Source of the DNA: Chrysophaeum taylorii
Lineage: Eukaryota; Sar; Pelagophyceae; Pelagomonadales; Pelagomonadaceae
Direction of reading: 5' to 3'
NCBI GenBank assembly: GCA_029834535.1
Contig: JAQMWT010000361.1
Location: 94,225 to 158,224 of the forward strand
DNA length: 64,000 bases
The first letter of the stretch is position 1. The number at the start of each line of letters is the position of its first letter. Shown in pieces: positions 29,529-40,882 of the stretch. Below the pieces are notes generated by a model. That model had not been told where the DNA came from. It ran no database searches and worked only from the letters and a program-made list of their open reading frames with translations. The position numbers and the translations under genes are program-made.

Positions 29529-32408
29529 CAACAAGCGGCAAAACGCGTTACCAAGTTTTTCGTCTGGCGATCCGTTCAACGGGTCGGGCGTTAGATAATA
29601 ATCAAGGACCTTCTTTTGTGACAATTTGTACCGCGCTGCTCCACGACATCCTCGCGCGCCCCAAGGATGTGGCCGACTTCCAGCAGTTAATTGCGCAGAC
29701 GGAGAGCGAAGATGCTCTCTAATCGAAGTGAGGGTGCCTCTGGATGGCGATCGATAAACACAACAAGCTTTTTTTTTTTTATGATCTGCGACTCCAACGA
29801 TGACAAAACCGACGACGACCAGCTAGCTCCCGCGCAAGCTGAAGTCCCAGCATTTCACGACAGACTTTTTCCAGCGACGGCAAGGCAAAGCAGCACGGGA
29901 TCATGGCATGCCTCGTCGCAAACCTCCAGCGCGAAGTAAACGCAGCCAAATCCAAGACTATCTTCTCTGACGATTTCCAGAGGTGCGTTGTCTTTGCTCG
30001 TGTCGTGCAATGGACTCAGATCCTCCCGCTTCATCACCAAACCCAGCACGTTGACACAAATTTCGACCACTCACCCGCCGGCATGGAAAATTCGGCGAGA
30101 TTCGGCGGACAGACGCTGCAAGGGTGACATCGCGAACTCGCCGCGAGAAAGTCGCGGCAGTCCTGAGTCGCACGTGGAACCGAAGCGAGGAAGCACCTTG
30201 AATTTAGTCCGGCCGAATTGGCAAGCCAGCGTGAGGGATCATCAGCCAACGACATCAGCAGCAGCAATGTCATCATCATCATCATCATAGGGAGAATGGC
30301 ATTTGGGCATACTCCAACTACCGTGGACACAGAAACGGCCTTAAGGCACCATCGGCATCACCCCTCTTACCGCATGAAACCACGACCTTGGGAGTTGCGA
30401 AAAGTATAATCCCCTTACAAGAAGATTTCGCGACAGTCGTCTTGCTCTCCGGGAACACTACCGGATACGTCTCGGAAAGCACTATTTGAATTAATGGCTG
30501 CTGCTAGATTTTTCTAGCTGCAATTGTAGAAAAACTATCATTAATATGACATTATTGTTGTTTTTTTGTTTAATAAAGTTTCTAGCCTATTTGCTTTAGG
30601 AACACAAAATATTTGCGAGGGAACAAATGTTAAATGTTTTCCGACACCAGTTGGTTTTCGGCACTTCCTTCACACTTGGACCCACCCAGATTTTGAGTTG
30701 TCGAGCGAAGGGATCACCGGGCCGTTGTTGGGGAAGCTTTGCGACGTGGCTGGCGCCGGAAGCATGGCGAGAAAGGCCTTGGCAGCCGTGGATCGGGCGC
30801 GAGTGGTGCCGCAGCCCATCGCGCAAGCCGCGAGGTGGACTAGGCCGTGGGCTGCTTGCGAAGAAGCAGAAGGTGGTGGACAAGGTGGACAAGATGCTCC
30901 GCAAGCGCAAGGCAGATGACGAGACGGGCGACTCGGAGCACATAGGCCTCTGGTAAAAGTCTTAGCTAGCGGAACAAGCAATCCCGCAATCGGTACGGCT
31001 GCCTCATGAGTGTACCCACGAGTACGCCGACCACCTCGATTGAGAGAAGCAGGACACACACGACAAGGTCGCCTAGGTGGATGCCAGAAAAAAGAAATTC
31101 AGGGGAAACCGTCATTCCGGCGGTCCGGACGTCGGAGGCCAACCTCGCCGCGGGCCGGCACGCCGTCCAAGCTAAGCTCGCCGTTAAGAACTTGAAGGCA
31201 ATTATTGTCTAACCGCCGGCAACCCAAAGGCCAAGAACAACACCAAGGATGTCGAAGACCAAAATCCCCTCCTCGAAGTCGAAGTCCGCATCGCCCTCCG
31301 AACACATCGCCAACTCGCAGTGCTCGCCGGCGCCCGCGCCCCGATCGCAAATCACCACCGACTGCTCCTACGATCGAGACGAAAAATGCCTACTGCGTCG
31401 ACTACGACGCCGACATCCTCGATACCACCTCCGATGACGATGGCTCCGTTCTCTGCCCCTGTTAATTCGGAGCCGTATAGCCCGAATCGGGTCCTGTTGG
31501 TTTTTGATATCTGGGCGGCGAACGGTCGCCGTTGGGACGATCCCCCCGCGACACCCATGCGCGTCCAATCGTCGTTGCCGTCACGGCACAAGAAAGGAAC
31601 ACGCCAGGGCGTCGCTCCCGGTGGCCAGGGTAGGGTCACTGGGTCAGGGACGCGGGCATTGCAGCGCGCCCTTCCCCGTCTGGATTTGAACAGTTTTTGG
31701 TGTCGAAAGCCACTGCAACCCACTCGAAGTAAAATCGATTTCACAAAGGGGCACGACAATGGTCTTAGCACAAATACACTGTGAAGGGATCGCGGTGCGT
31801 GCTCATGGCACCCAAAGAGGACCGTATTAAAGTGTCGGCAACGGGGGGGGGGGGGTGTTGTCATGTCAGACTACGCGCGCAAGGAGTGCGTGCGTCCTCT
31901 GGAGCATGAATGTCCGAGCTCCCTTAGTCCCCGCTGCACTATAGATGGTACCTACTATAGGCGTGTTTTTTGGCTCCTTTAGACAAACACTTTCCTAAGG
32001 CTTCACGAAAAAATTCCCTACCTGAACAACCCCGTTCCCGGAGTCTGCCTCTGGCAAGTTTTTGCGATCTCCCCCCCCACCTTGAGATCGCCCGCCCGCT
32101 GAGGAGAAAATACGAGAGATTTGTATGTTCCGAAGAAGGGGTGAAGATGGGTTGACAAGGTGCCCGGCGCGCTTGCGGCGAAGGTGGGACGCGGTATGAA
32201 AAGGTGGTTTGCGAGCTCGCAGCGAGTCCCGGCGTCCCGAAATCGAAGCGCACAACAAGGGTAGCTCGCGCGATAATTAATCGACGCGCGTGGTACCAAG
32301 AGAATTGCGCGAAATTAAAGCATCGCGGGCCTCGGAGCTGGCATTGTTGTCATTTCTATACATCATAACGCGAGCGACAGTAGGCGTTGAAGAGCAAAGC
32401 CGAAGACG
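29529..32408. other. Gene-poor region with possible degenerate coding fragments
   Basis: Nearly 2.9 kb lack a convincing gene. Two stretches look like broken coding sequence on the plus strand. One is at about 30680-30955: frames carrying DFELSSEGITGPLLGKLCDV, then in another frame KKQKVVDKVDKMLRKRKADD. The other is at about 31080-31211 (ANLAAGRHAVQAKLAVKNL then stop). Both fit a decayed gene or element, but no family is recognised. A run of ten G lies near 31846-31855, and CAT repeats near 30271-30288. Base composition is less GC-rich than the flanking genes. Confidence 0.35.
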
Positions 32409-33383
32409 ATGCGGTGTTGCTGCCGTCACAAGGGTCACACGCAGCTGGCGATTCGAGGCTCGTTCGTCGCGATGCAAGGGTGTTTGTCGCTCTTGCTCGC
32501 AATCTACGGCGTCGACATAGACCACATGTTTCCGACTGCCTTGGCCCAGTTCGTATCGGGTATGACGCTGCTGACTCAATGGCGAACAGCCTGGGACTCG
32601 ATGTTTGCTTTCCGCGCGTGCGCGTCGATCGCGCGCGCCTTCGTGGTCTCGCACCTCGCGGTGTGCGGGAGGTTTTCCATAGGAGGCAGCGTCTGCGACG
32701 TCACCCCTTGGACGCGTGGCGATTTGAGATCGTGCTTTCGTGTCCTCCATGTCGTGGCGGTCGTGCGCCTTTGTTTCAACGGCCACAGCCTGCTCTCGCA
32801 GTTCGCGGCGCCGGCCTTCCGGACGCGCGCGGACAGGGGGCACGACCAATTACGGAGACGTGCGTGCATTCGCCTCTCCGGGGTCCCAATCCACTTTTTG
32901 CGCGCCGGTCTCAAGGTTGGCCTCTTGACCGGCACGCGCTACGAACGCTCGCAGCTTGAAATCATAGCGAACGTTGTTCGCGCGGTCGTTTTCATCCCGA
33001 TCGAAGCGTGGTCGCTCTACATGCAGTGGTACGCGCCGCCGCGGGTCGGTCGCGCGTCGTCGGCGGCGGCGCAAACCGACCCCCTCAACTCGCCGGCACC
33101 CCTGGCTGGTGAGCGATATCGCTACCTCGGCACTTTCGTTGGCCTCGGACCGCCGACCGAGATCGAGGCGCAGCTCACCAAGTCGACCGTGTGCGGGATC
33201 GACTACGACGACGACGACTTTAGCTTCAAGGAGACCGACGCCGAGATCAAGACTGCGAGCGATTCAGGGTACGACGAGGAAGTATGCCTCCCCGAGACCG
33301 ACGTTGAGACGATAAAAGTCGCGAGCGACTTCGTCGAGATCTCCTCTACGGCGAGTCGCGACGATGGGGCCCACAAGGAATAG
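32409..33383 (+). CDS. Hypothetical membrane-associated protein with acidic C-terminus
   Basis: A 324-residue frame from ATG 32409. Hydrophobic helices occur near residues 18-40 and 85-125, and a third near 185-205 (IIANVVRAVVFIPIEAWSLY). The C-terminal 100 residues are acidic (e.g. GIDYDDDDFSFKETDAE). No family recognised. The middle (residues 100-160) has less natural composition, so an intron or frame change there is possible. Confidence 0.45.
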   Translation: MRCCCRHKGHTQLAIRGSFVAMQGCLSLLLAIYGVDIDHMFPTALAQFVSGMTLLTQWRTAWDSMFAFRACASIARAFVVSHLAVCGRFSIGGSVCDVTPWTRGDLRSCFRVLHVVAVVRLCFNGHSLLSQFAAPAFRTRADRGHDQLRRRACIRLSGVPIHFLRAGLKVGLLTGTRYERSQLEIIANVVRAVVFIPIEAWSLYMQWYAPPRVGRASSAAAQTDPLNSPAPLAGERYRYLGTFVGLGPPTEIEAQLTKSTVCGIDYDDDDFSFKETDAEIKTASDSGYDEEVCLPETDVETIKVASDFVEISSTASRDDGAHKE

Positions 33384-33699
33384 GAAGAATCACAGTTCTG
33401 AAGATGATGGCGGTGTGGTCAGAGACACGATAACCGCTACTCTTCGGCGGCGGCGGCGGCGGCAGGGAATGTTTGTCCGGAGCTTACGCACGTTTTCTTC
33501 GTTTTAATTATCGCGCCGTCGATCTCTTCCTTCCGAAGTAGTCGGACGTTCCGTTCGGAGGGAGTGCACGGCCCCAGCGCACCCCTCGTCGCGTACCACC
33601 GCTTCTTCTTTCGGTCGACGTACCACCCAAGATCTTAAACTCTCCGCAGCAATATCTATAAAAACAAATCCGCCGCGTTGCCAACAGTCTGCCAGTCAT
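33384..33699. other. Spacer, convergent 3' ends
   Basis: The gap lies between the convergent membrane-protein and GMC genes. It holds only a short GGC repeat near 33448-33465 and no coding pattern. Confidence 0.5.
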
Positions 33700-35554
33700 T
33701 TATCTGGATGACGACGACGACGACGACGACGACGGCTCGCCGGCAGAGGCTGAGGTTGAGGCGGCGACGCGCTGGCGCGACTGCCAGGTGGGGTCTATCC
33801 AGCCGTGGGGATTTTGAAGCGCCGCCAGGGGTACCGGCGGGGGCGTATTGCCAAGAATAGTGTCGGAGAGTTTCTCGGCGACCATGATGGTGGGCGCATT
33901 GAGGTTGCCGTTGGGGATGGTTGGAAAGAGCGACGCATCAACGACTCGCAGGTTTTTCGCGCCGCGGACAGAACCGTCGGGGTCGCAGACGGCGGCGTCG
34001 TCGTCTGGAGCGCCCATCTTGCAGGTCCCGCAGGGATGGTAGGCGGATTCGAGGTGCTCCGCGAGGTAGGCGTCGATCTGAGCATCGTCGTCGACAGCGG
34101 GCGAGACCTCGAGGACGCCCGGCACGTCCATACGCGCGACGATCTCCCTCGAGAGGCGGAGGGCTCGGCGGAAACTTCTCCAGTCGTCATCGGTTGACAT
34201 GTAGTTGAAGTCGATGTCGGGGGGGTGCGTGATGTCGTTGGAGAGCGCCTTGACGTGTCCGCGACTGGGCGAGCGGTTGCAGCCGACGTGGAGCTGAAAC
34301 GAGTGTCCCGTCGGCGTTCGCGGAACGGTAACGCCGTCGTAGCTGATGGCGACGGGCAAAAAGTGGAGCTGGACGTCGGGGTACTCGACTCCTGCTCTCG
34401 ACCGTAAGAACCCTCCGGCTTCGAAGTGGTTGGTCGCGCCGAGGCCCGTGCCCGCGAGCATCCACCGCGCGCCGATCGCGAGCTTGCGATGCCACGCGAG
34501 GTACGGCGCGAGCGACGACGAGTCGCACGCGAACTGGAGGTAGAACTCGAGGTGGTCTTGGAGATTTTCCCCGACCCCGGGGGAATGGATGCGCGGTTCC
34601 GGCCCGCCGATCCCCGACACCTGGAGGAGGTGGGGCGAGCCGATTGCGCCCGCGCATACGACGACCTCGCCGCCCAGGAACTCGCGGCCGTCGACGCACC
34701 GGACGCCGACGGCGCGATCTTCGTCGTCGAGCAGCACTTTGGCCGCCAGGGCGCGCGTCGCGACGGCAATCTCGTCGTCGTACTTGGCGCGCGCGAGCTC
34801 GAGGTAGGCCGCGGCCGTCGAACACCGCTCGCCCTCGCGAGGACCCGAGTGGAAAATCGTCGCGGGCATGAGGCCGAGGCCCTCCTGGCGCACCCCGTTG
34901 TAGTCGCCGTCGCCGAGGTCTCCGTAGCCCACGGCGGAGCCCGCTTTGATGAACTCGTCGAAGAGCGGCGTTTCGAGGGCGTTGTCCCCGACCTTGACGT
35001 GCAGCGGCCCGTCGCGCCCGCGCAGATCGGTGAAGTCTTCGGGGCCGTTGTAGTTCTCCATGCGCTTGAAATACGCGGCGACGTCGCACCAGCTCCATCC
35101 CGCCGCGCCCGCCGCCTCCCAGGCGTCGTAGTCGCGCGCGTGGCCCCTCACGTACACCATTCCGTTGATAGACGACGTCCCGCCGAGCCCTCGGCCGCGA
35201 GGACAAGTGATTCTGCGCGACCGCAGTCTCGACTCGGCCTTGGCCGAAAATTTCCAGTTCCATTCCCGAAAGTGCATCGGCAGCCTTGTGATAACGACAG
35301 TAGTCATGGGACCACCAACACACGATGTTCTCACGCACGAGAAGGCCGTCGGCATGCGCGTCAATAAGGACAACGGTCCACCAAGTGGACTCGCGCTTCC
35401 AGCCTCGAGGAGTACCACCGAGCATCCCGCCTGCTAAGAGGTGACACACGTCACGCGACACGCAACAAACCTCGGCAAGCCGGCTCGCGACAACGCTGCC
35501 GGCGCTTCCGGCGCCGACGACCACAAAGTCGTAAACACGACGACGGCTTCTCAT
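33700..35554 (-). CDS. GMC-family FAD oxidoreductase (choline dehydrogenase-like)
   Basis: Predicted exons 35554-35471, 35430-35339 and 35284-33700. Exon 1 encodes the FAD-binding beta-alpha-beta unit (FVVVGAGSAGSVVASRLAE). The 40-nt intron joins it to AGCSVVLLEAG, the conserved end of that unit. A second, in-frame 54-nt intron (GTGCGTGAG...ACAAG) is inferred because its removal joins PTAFS to LPMHFREWNW. The GMC signature PRGRGLGGTSSINGMVYVRG is present. The C-terminal active site has YHPCGTCKMG (catalytic His) and GNLNAPTIMVAEK. The tail is Ser-rich, encoded by a TCG repeat near 33710-33735. It oxidises an alcohol using FAD and oxygen or a quinone; substrate unknown. Divergent with the CFAP97-like gene, 78 bp between ATGs. 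Confidence 0.88.
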
Positions 35555-35632
35555 TCTTGTACACACACCGGCGATGACCGTTGGAACGGCCGAGTCGCTT
35601 GCTGGCTCGAGCAGCATCCTAATATTATTATT

Positions 35633-36178
35633 ATGGATCATCAGACTTATGATGTCGATAATGATGACGACGACGACGACGACTTCGACGAGGAGGAGTG
35701 GGAGGCCGCGGTGGCTGCCAACGCCGAGTTGAAGAAGAAGCTGGCCGAACACGAGCTACGTCACCGGGAGGACGAACACCTCCCGGCAGCACCTGCCAAG
35801 CCAAAGCGACCCCGGCCGCGAAAGGACCAGCTCCTCAACGAGTCCGAGCGCCTGCGCATCGAGCGCGACAACATGCACCTCGTGCGTCACATTCAAGAGC
35901 TCGGCAAGAAGCGCGAGGCTTTTTCGGTCAACACCCGATACGCCGAGGAGCGCCACGTCGCGGCGAGCGCCATCATCCGACGGCGAACGGAGTCAAAAAT
36001 CTGCCGCGAAAACAGGCAAATCGCCCACCGCCTCGAACAAGTCGGCGAGGGTGGCATTCGCAGTAGCGGCTACGGTCGCCGCCCCCAGCAGCCTCGCGGT
36101 CCACTCGCCAAGAAGAATATGGAAATGGCGCGAAATAGGCGACTTCCAAGACTCCAGCAACCCGAAATGTCCTTTTAG
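35633..36178 (+). CDS. Hemingway/CFAP97 (KIAA1430)-like coiled-coil protein
   Basis: A 181-residue frame from ATG 35633. An acidic N-terminus (Asp run) is followed by helical sequence in which QLLNESERLRIERDNMHLVR and RRRTESKICRENRQIAHRLE repeat the pattern L-x3-E-R-x-R-I-E-x-(E/D)-N of KIAA1430/Hemingway proteins. These are linked to cilia and flagella (CFAP97, fly hemingway). The C-terminus is basic and Pro/Gln-rich. The assignment rests on this pattern and on length; it is moderate. It fits with other cytoskeletal genes in the window. Confidence 0.55.
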   Translation: MDHQTYDVDNDDDDDDDFDEEEWEAAVAANAELKKKLAEHELRHREDEHLPAAPAKPKRPRPRKDQLLNESERLRIERDNMHLVRHIQELGKKREAFSVNTRYAEERHVAASAIIRRRTESKICRENRQIAHRLEQVGEGGIRSSGYGRRPQQPRGPLAKKNMEMARNRRLPRLQQPEMSF

Positions 36179-37352
36179 CCGACGACCGCACTTTTGTTTG
36201 CGTTTTTTTTTTTTCGATCGTCCGGTAGTCTGGTTCTTTGATGTGCTCCCCGCCGCCGCCGCCACCGCCCCTTACGGTTTTTGGTCTCTATTCGCGTTCC
36301 CCGCCGCGTCGTTTATGTCATGTCCGGAGCCCTTAAAATAGGAACGAACCGTAGATCGAGCTCGTCGTCAGTGAAAGCACGCAGCCAGGTAAAGAAAGAA
36401 CTCCCTATCATGTTTAGTCGTGGGGGCTGTGCCGGGGCTTCCATTGTCAGCCTTTCAAATCGTGAGGCTTGCCCCGCCACCACCCGTCGCGATGTTCGGC
36501 ATAGAAGCCAGGCATATGGGCAACCGACATTCATTTACAAGCAAAAACAACAAGGACGACGACGATAATAGTATCTGTGACTTTATCCGGACTTCGCGGC
36601 GGGGTCCTTGGACGTCTCTAGTAGGACTCCTAAATTTCGTAGATGTAGAAGGGGGCTGGTGGCTCAAACGCGGGCCAGGAAAAACGATTCCTCCAACGGG
36701 AAGTCAAAGAACGCCACCTGCGTGCGAGGGCGCACCGTCCGCCTGGTTAGGGTCGGTGGAGGAGCTTTCCCGCGAATCCACAGAAGCGTGTCACACCAAG
36801 ATCGTCACTCCAAAGCATACGTCAAAGAGTTGCACAGACGTCAGAACATCGCGTCGACGACGTGTTCGTTCTCAAGGGACGCGGGCGGCAGGTCAGCCGC
36901 CAGAGGAGGCAACCCCAAAAAAAACTCCGTTGGGAGTGGCAGTAATTTTTGTGGATTCAAAGGAGGCGGGCATAGAAAAGAGATGCTGGAGCCAAGGAAC
37001 CGCGAAAGATCAGCGAGAAAGACGCCGACGCGAAAGGATGAAAGTTTTTTGTAAAAGGGCGAAAAAAACGAACATTGGGTGGGTGGACCCTTTTGTTGGA
37101 AAGATGGGCATGGGGAAGAATCCGTAAAAAAAAATCACTAAGTCTTCAATAGTGTCCGGAAAAGCGACACATTCTAATATGCGGTTCTTTTAGTATAGTA
37201 CTCTAATTTCGTATGTTGAATTCTGTATATAGACAATTAAAGCACATCTTGAATCGAAAGTCATAATCATGCGAAGTTGTTCCTAGAGAATGCTCGGGTC
37301 AATGTGAACGACGCCTCATCGAGCACCAGGTGTAAAGCTCGCGACGTAACGG
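36179..37352. other. Spacer without recognised gene
   Basis: About 1.2 kb. The longest plus-strand frame (36420-37127) has unnatural composition and no domain. A short AT-rich stretch at 37130-37270 precedes the next gene. Confidence 0.45.
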
Positions 37353-39489
37353 ATGAAGACGACGATGCGTGCGGCGCTGGCTTTGTTTGCTATCGCTCGT
37401 GCCGAGCAGGATGTGTGCGTCATCTCTAAAGCGACGACGTGCGCGTTGTCCACGTTGCAGGAGAACGTGTGGACGACCATCTTTCCCGGGGGGAACACGG
37501 GATGCATGTACAACCGCATATTCGAATCGCCGTTCGCTTTCGAGGTTTACGCGGGATCAAAGGAGAAGGTCCTCTTCCAGATCTCGGGAGGTGGAGGGCT
37601 CAACACCGACTTGTTCGCCGTGTTCGACTACCTGTCGTTCGTCGGCTTGCCTGGGTTTATTGATTTTGCCGACACGCTGCCGGACGTCGCCCCCGATGAG
37701 CGCGTTGGAATTTACGACATGACCAATGAGGCGAACCCGTTCCACGGCTACACCATAATTCGCGTACCGCAATGCACGGGCGATTTTAGTTTGGGAGACT
37801 CGCTCAATGACATCGAGATTCCGACCGCGTTTCTCGAGGTCCTGTTGGCCGACACGCTCGCAGGCCTCGGCATCACGCTCACCGAACTTCTCGCGAGCGT
37901 TGGCTTGGGCAGCGGCATTTTGCCAATTTCATACACGGGTTACAACAACACGCGCGTCGCGCTCGACTACTTCCGCGACCAAATCGAAGACTATTTCGGA
38001 GGTCAGGAACTCGAGCAGTTTACGGCGGCGGGCTACAGTGCCGGCTCGATTGGCTTGATGACGCACTGGGCTCCGGAGATTCTTGCCGGCGTCTCCTCCA
38101 AGCGAACCCTCGTACTGAGCGACGCGTTCGGGCTCGTTCGTACAGAGCCGTGTATCCAGCAAATCATCAGCGACTACATTCTCTCCATCAATGCCTGCCA
38201 GCTGCTTCCTGGCGACGCGGCAGAAGATTGCTTCGACAATAAGCCTCTGGATCCATCTTTGGTCTACGCGGACATAATCGACCTCGTCGGCGTCGACGCG
38301 ACCGTGCTCGAAATTCACGCCAAGCGCGACTCGCAATACCGTGCCTTTTTCCAATCCGTCGCTTCCTTGAGCACCTCTTTCCCTGACGTAAGTGGGCTCC
38401 ATATTGGTGATCGTCGTTTTGACCCTCTTGGTTGCTGTTGGTGTCCCGCAGACCTGCACCTTGCCGGGCGACCTCGTGATCGCGTCCGAAGACGAATACT
38501 ACCAGTTCGCGAACAGCTTCTTCAGCGGCGTGTCCGAGATCGTCGGGGATCACAACTACGTCATCTATTACGTCAACGACACAACCCACACCTACACTTC
38601 GTCCGAAGCGGTGACCCAAATTGAGTTTCCGACAGGTATTTACACTCGGACCGCCACGCCGAGCCCGTTTTATACGACGAGCCTCAGTGGCGCGACCCAA
38701 TTGCCGATCGGAGAGCCCTTGCTCGCCGATTATATCACTGCCATTGTAGACAACGTGGATGACGAGATCTGCTCGCGATGCCTGGGCACGATGGTCTCGG
38801 CTGAAGATCTCATGAGCCAACTCGAGTGCGATGAAGTCTTGACGGAAAAGTGCATACCCGCGCGCTGTGCCGTGATCGACTTCGAAACGGGCTTTATCTC
38901 CGGTGACGTTGTAGCCCATGTTGCGAGCGACCTCGGCATGAGCGGCCAGGGCATCCAAGGCGAAATCCGCGTCTCAGGATTGTCAAGATCCCTGTGGGAC
39001 GACGAGGAAGAAGACTTAAACTCGGCTATGATATACGACAGCACTTGCTCGACGCCGCGCGAGTATGAAGACGAGGACGAAGACGAGGACGAAGACGAGG
39101 ACGAAGATGAGGGCCCATGCACCGGCGACACCCAGGACCTCTTCGAGCCTAAGTTGGGAAATACGTTGATACTGAGCGAAGATCTTGGCTCGATGGACCC
39201 AAAGCCCGATTCCATGGGAGGTTTGCTCACTTTTGACTTTCCCAACTATGGCCCAGGCGTCGTCATAGTCAAATCGGCGAGCCTTCTCAATGTTGACCGC
39301 TATCATGGAGCGTACCTCGGGTTTTTCGCGGCGGACGGCTCCTTGATAAGCGAACAATTTTCGCCGATCACGGCGAGCGGTGAAGTCGCCGAGTTCGCCG
39401 TGTCAATCAAGAACGTCGCGACTCTGAAAATTTTTTACAGAAGCACCTTTGCATTGGGCGCTATTGAGGTATGCGTTGTTTCCGAGTAG
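37353..39489 (+). CDS. Secreted pectin-acetylesterase/NOTUM-like hydrolase with C-terminal beta-sandwich, one 64-nt intron
   Basis: Exons 37353-38387 and 38452-39489 (690 residues). A signal peptide (MKTTMRAALALFAIARA) is followed by a PAE/NOTUM-like fold: GNTGCMYNRIFESPFAFEVY, the strand and glycine turn KVLFQISGGGGLN, a Y-T-G-Y-N-N-T strand, and the nucleophile elbow TAAGYSAGSIGLMTHW. The intron (GTAAGT...CCCGCAG) has the most canonical donor in the window. The linker near residue 560 is an (ED)n run followed by CTGDTQDLF. The last 120 residues are beta-rich (GLLTFDFPNYGPGVVIV, YHGAYLGFFAADGSLI), like choice-of-anchor or calcium-stabilised adhesion modules. It probably removes acyl or acetyl groups from extracellular polysaccharide or lipid-modified protein; substrate unknown. 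Confidence 0.7.
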
Positions 39490-39671
39490 CTGCTCGCACG
39501 ACGAGGTGCAGTGGCGGGATTCCAACAAGAAGCAAGAGAGAGAGAGAGAGAAACAGCGCCCGTGGTTTCTCACTGCGCTTCTTCATCATCGTAGTTTTAT
39601 GTCTTCTTATTACTTGCTCTTCCCCTAATTTTTTTGTTGGTGCCGCGTAACTAAAATAATTACCAGACGCG

Positions 39672-40604
39672 CTAGGACGGATTCTCATCGCGGGCCATGT
39701 CCCGGGCGGTGCGGAACATTTGGAGGAACATTGGCGCGTTGGGGTTCGTCTCCTTGGGGGGCTCGGGCTCATCATCCGCGTCGGAAGGGGCGAAGCGGTC
39801 GCTGACGAGGGCGGCGATCGCGGCTCGGTCCTGGGGGGGTCTCGTCTCGAAGAACCTCCGTGCAGTCGCGTGGACATGGATAGCCTCGAGGATGCCGGCG
39901 GGAGCAAAGTCCGTGCCGAGGTCTTCGGCGTACTCGATGGCGGCGTCTGCCGCGTCGGGGAAGGCGAGGCACCATGGCGCGTAGGGGTTGGTGTCGAGCG
40001 CATCGCGCACGAGGGGGTCGATGGCGTCGCCCGCGAGCCAGGCGGCGATAAGGCGAGTCCAGCGGGGCATCGCTCTGTCGGCCGCGAGATGCCGAGAGCT
40101 CCAGGCGGCGAGCACGGCCGGGTCGGCTTGGAGGGCCTCGACGGCGACGAGACCCGCCCCGCGCGCGTCGGCGGCGTCAACGCCGAGGGCCTCGGCCGCG
40201 AGGTCGGGAGCGGAGCCTACGCCGTTGGCGAGGCGCCACTTCGCGAGCTCGACGAGCGCGTCGCGCCACTCGCGCGCGGCACCGAGCCGCTCGCACAGCG
40301 CTTGACCGTGCTCGGAAATCGCGTCGGTTGGTGTGTCGTGGTGGTCCGCCGTCTTCGCGGCCTCGACCTCGACCCATGGCCGCGCCGCGCCCCGCAGTTT
40401 CCACCCGATTTCCCTCGGTTTGGCGGACTTGGGTGGAACGTACCGTCGCAACTCCTCGCGGCCGCGCCGGACGGCGCGCTCCAGTCGCTGCCGCCGCATG
40501 CGCTCCACGATCGCCGTCTTGCTCGCCTCCGTCTCGCGCGCCGGGGGCTTCTGCCGCTTCTTCCCGCCGTCGTCGCCGTCCTCACCTCTGCGCTTCTTCC
40601 CCAT
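39672..40604 (-). CDS. Hypothetical protein with basic N-terminus
   Basis: A 310-residue frame from ATG 40604. Residues 1-50 are Lys/Arg-rich (possible nuclear localisation: GKKRRGEDGDDGGKKRQK). The body is helical and Ala-rich with ALDTNPYAPWCLAFPDAADA and AIEYAEDLGTDFAPAGIL, a pattern reminiscent of TPR-like ends in which 'A-L-x-x-N-P-x-x-P' precedes 'E-A-x-x-Y'. No confident family assignment. The tail is Pro/Glu-rich. Confidence 0.5.
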   Translation of the reverse strand: MGKKRRGEDGDDGGKKRQKPPARETEASKTAIVERMRRQRLERAVRRGREELRRYVPPKSAKPREIGWKLRGAARPWVEVEAAKTADHHDTPTDAISEHGQALCERLGAAREWRDALVELAKWRLANGVGSAPDLAAEALGVDAADARGAGLVAVEALQADPAVLAAWSSRHLAADRAMPRWTRLIAAWLAGDAIDPLVRDALDTNPYAPWCLAFPDAADAAIEYAEDLGTDFAPAGILEAIHVHATARRFFETRPPQDRAAIAALVSDRFAPSDADDEPEPPKETNPNAPMFLQMFRTARDMARDENPS

Positions 40605-40882
40605 GCTTTACTTTACTATACTTTACTTTACAGGGGGGAGGTAAGAACACCATCCGGGAGTGCGTCACGATCTCGAGCCGATTGATTGGCGGCGGCGGCC
40701 CACATCACCTCTCTGGCGCTACGCCCAGCGACACACCGAGGGACCGCCGCCGATGGCGCCGGTCTGGATCGGAAGAGGCGGCGACATTCTGCGCGACATT
40801 GACAAAAGGCTGTGTGTCGGCTTGACACCAAAAAAAGCACCCGCCGCCGTGTCTCGCGTTCGGTTTGTCGTGATTGTATAGA

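Noticed and set aside
34187-35752. 521-residue minus-strand frame at the GMC gene
   Set aside because: Only its first exon (35554-35471) is real; the rest is an out-of-frame Arg-rich continuation past the intron.
36420-37127. 235-residue plus-strand frame
   Set aside because: Mixed composition, no family, no supporting neighbours; probably chance.
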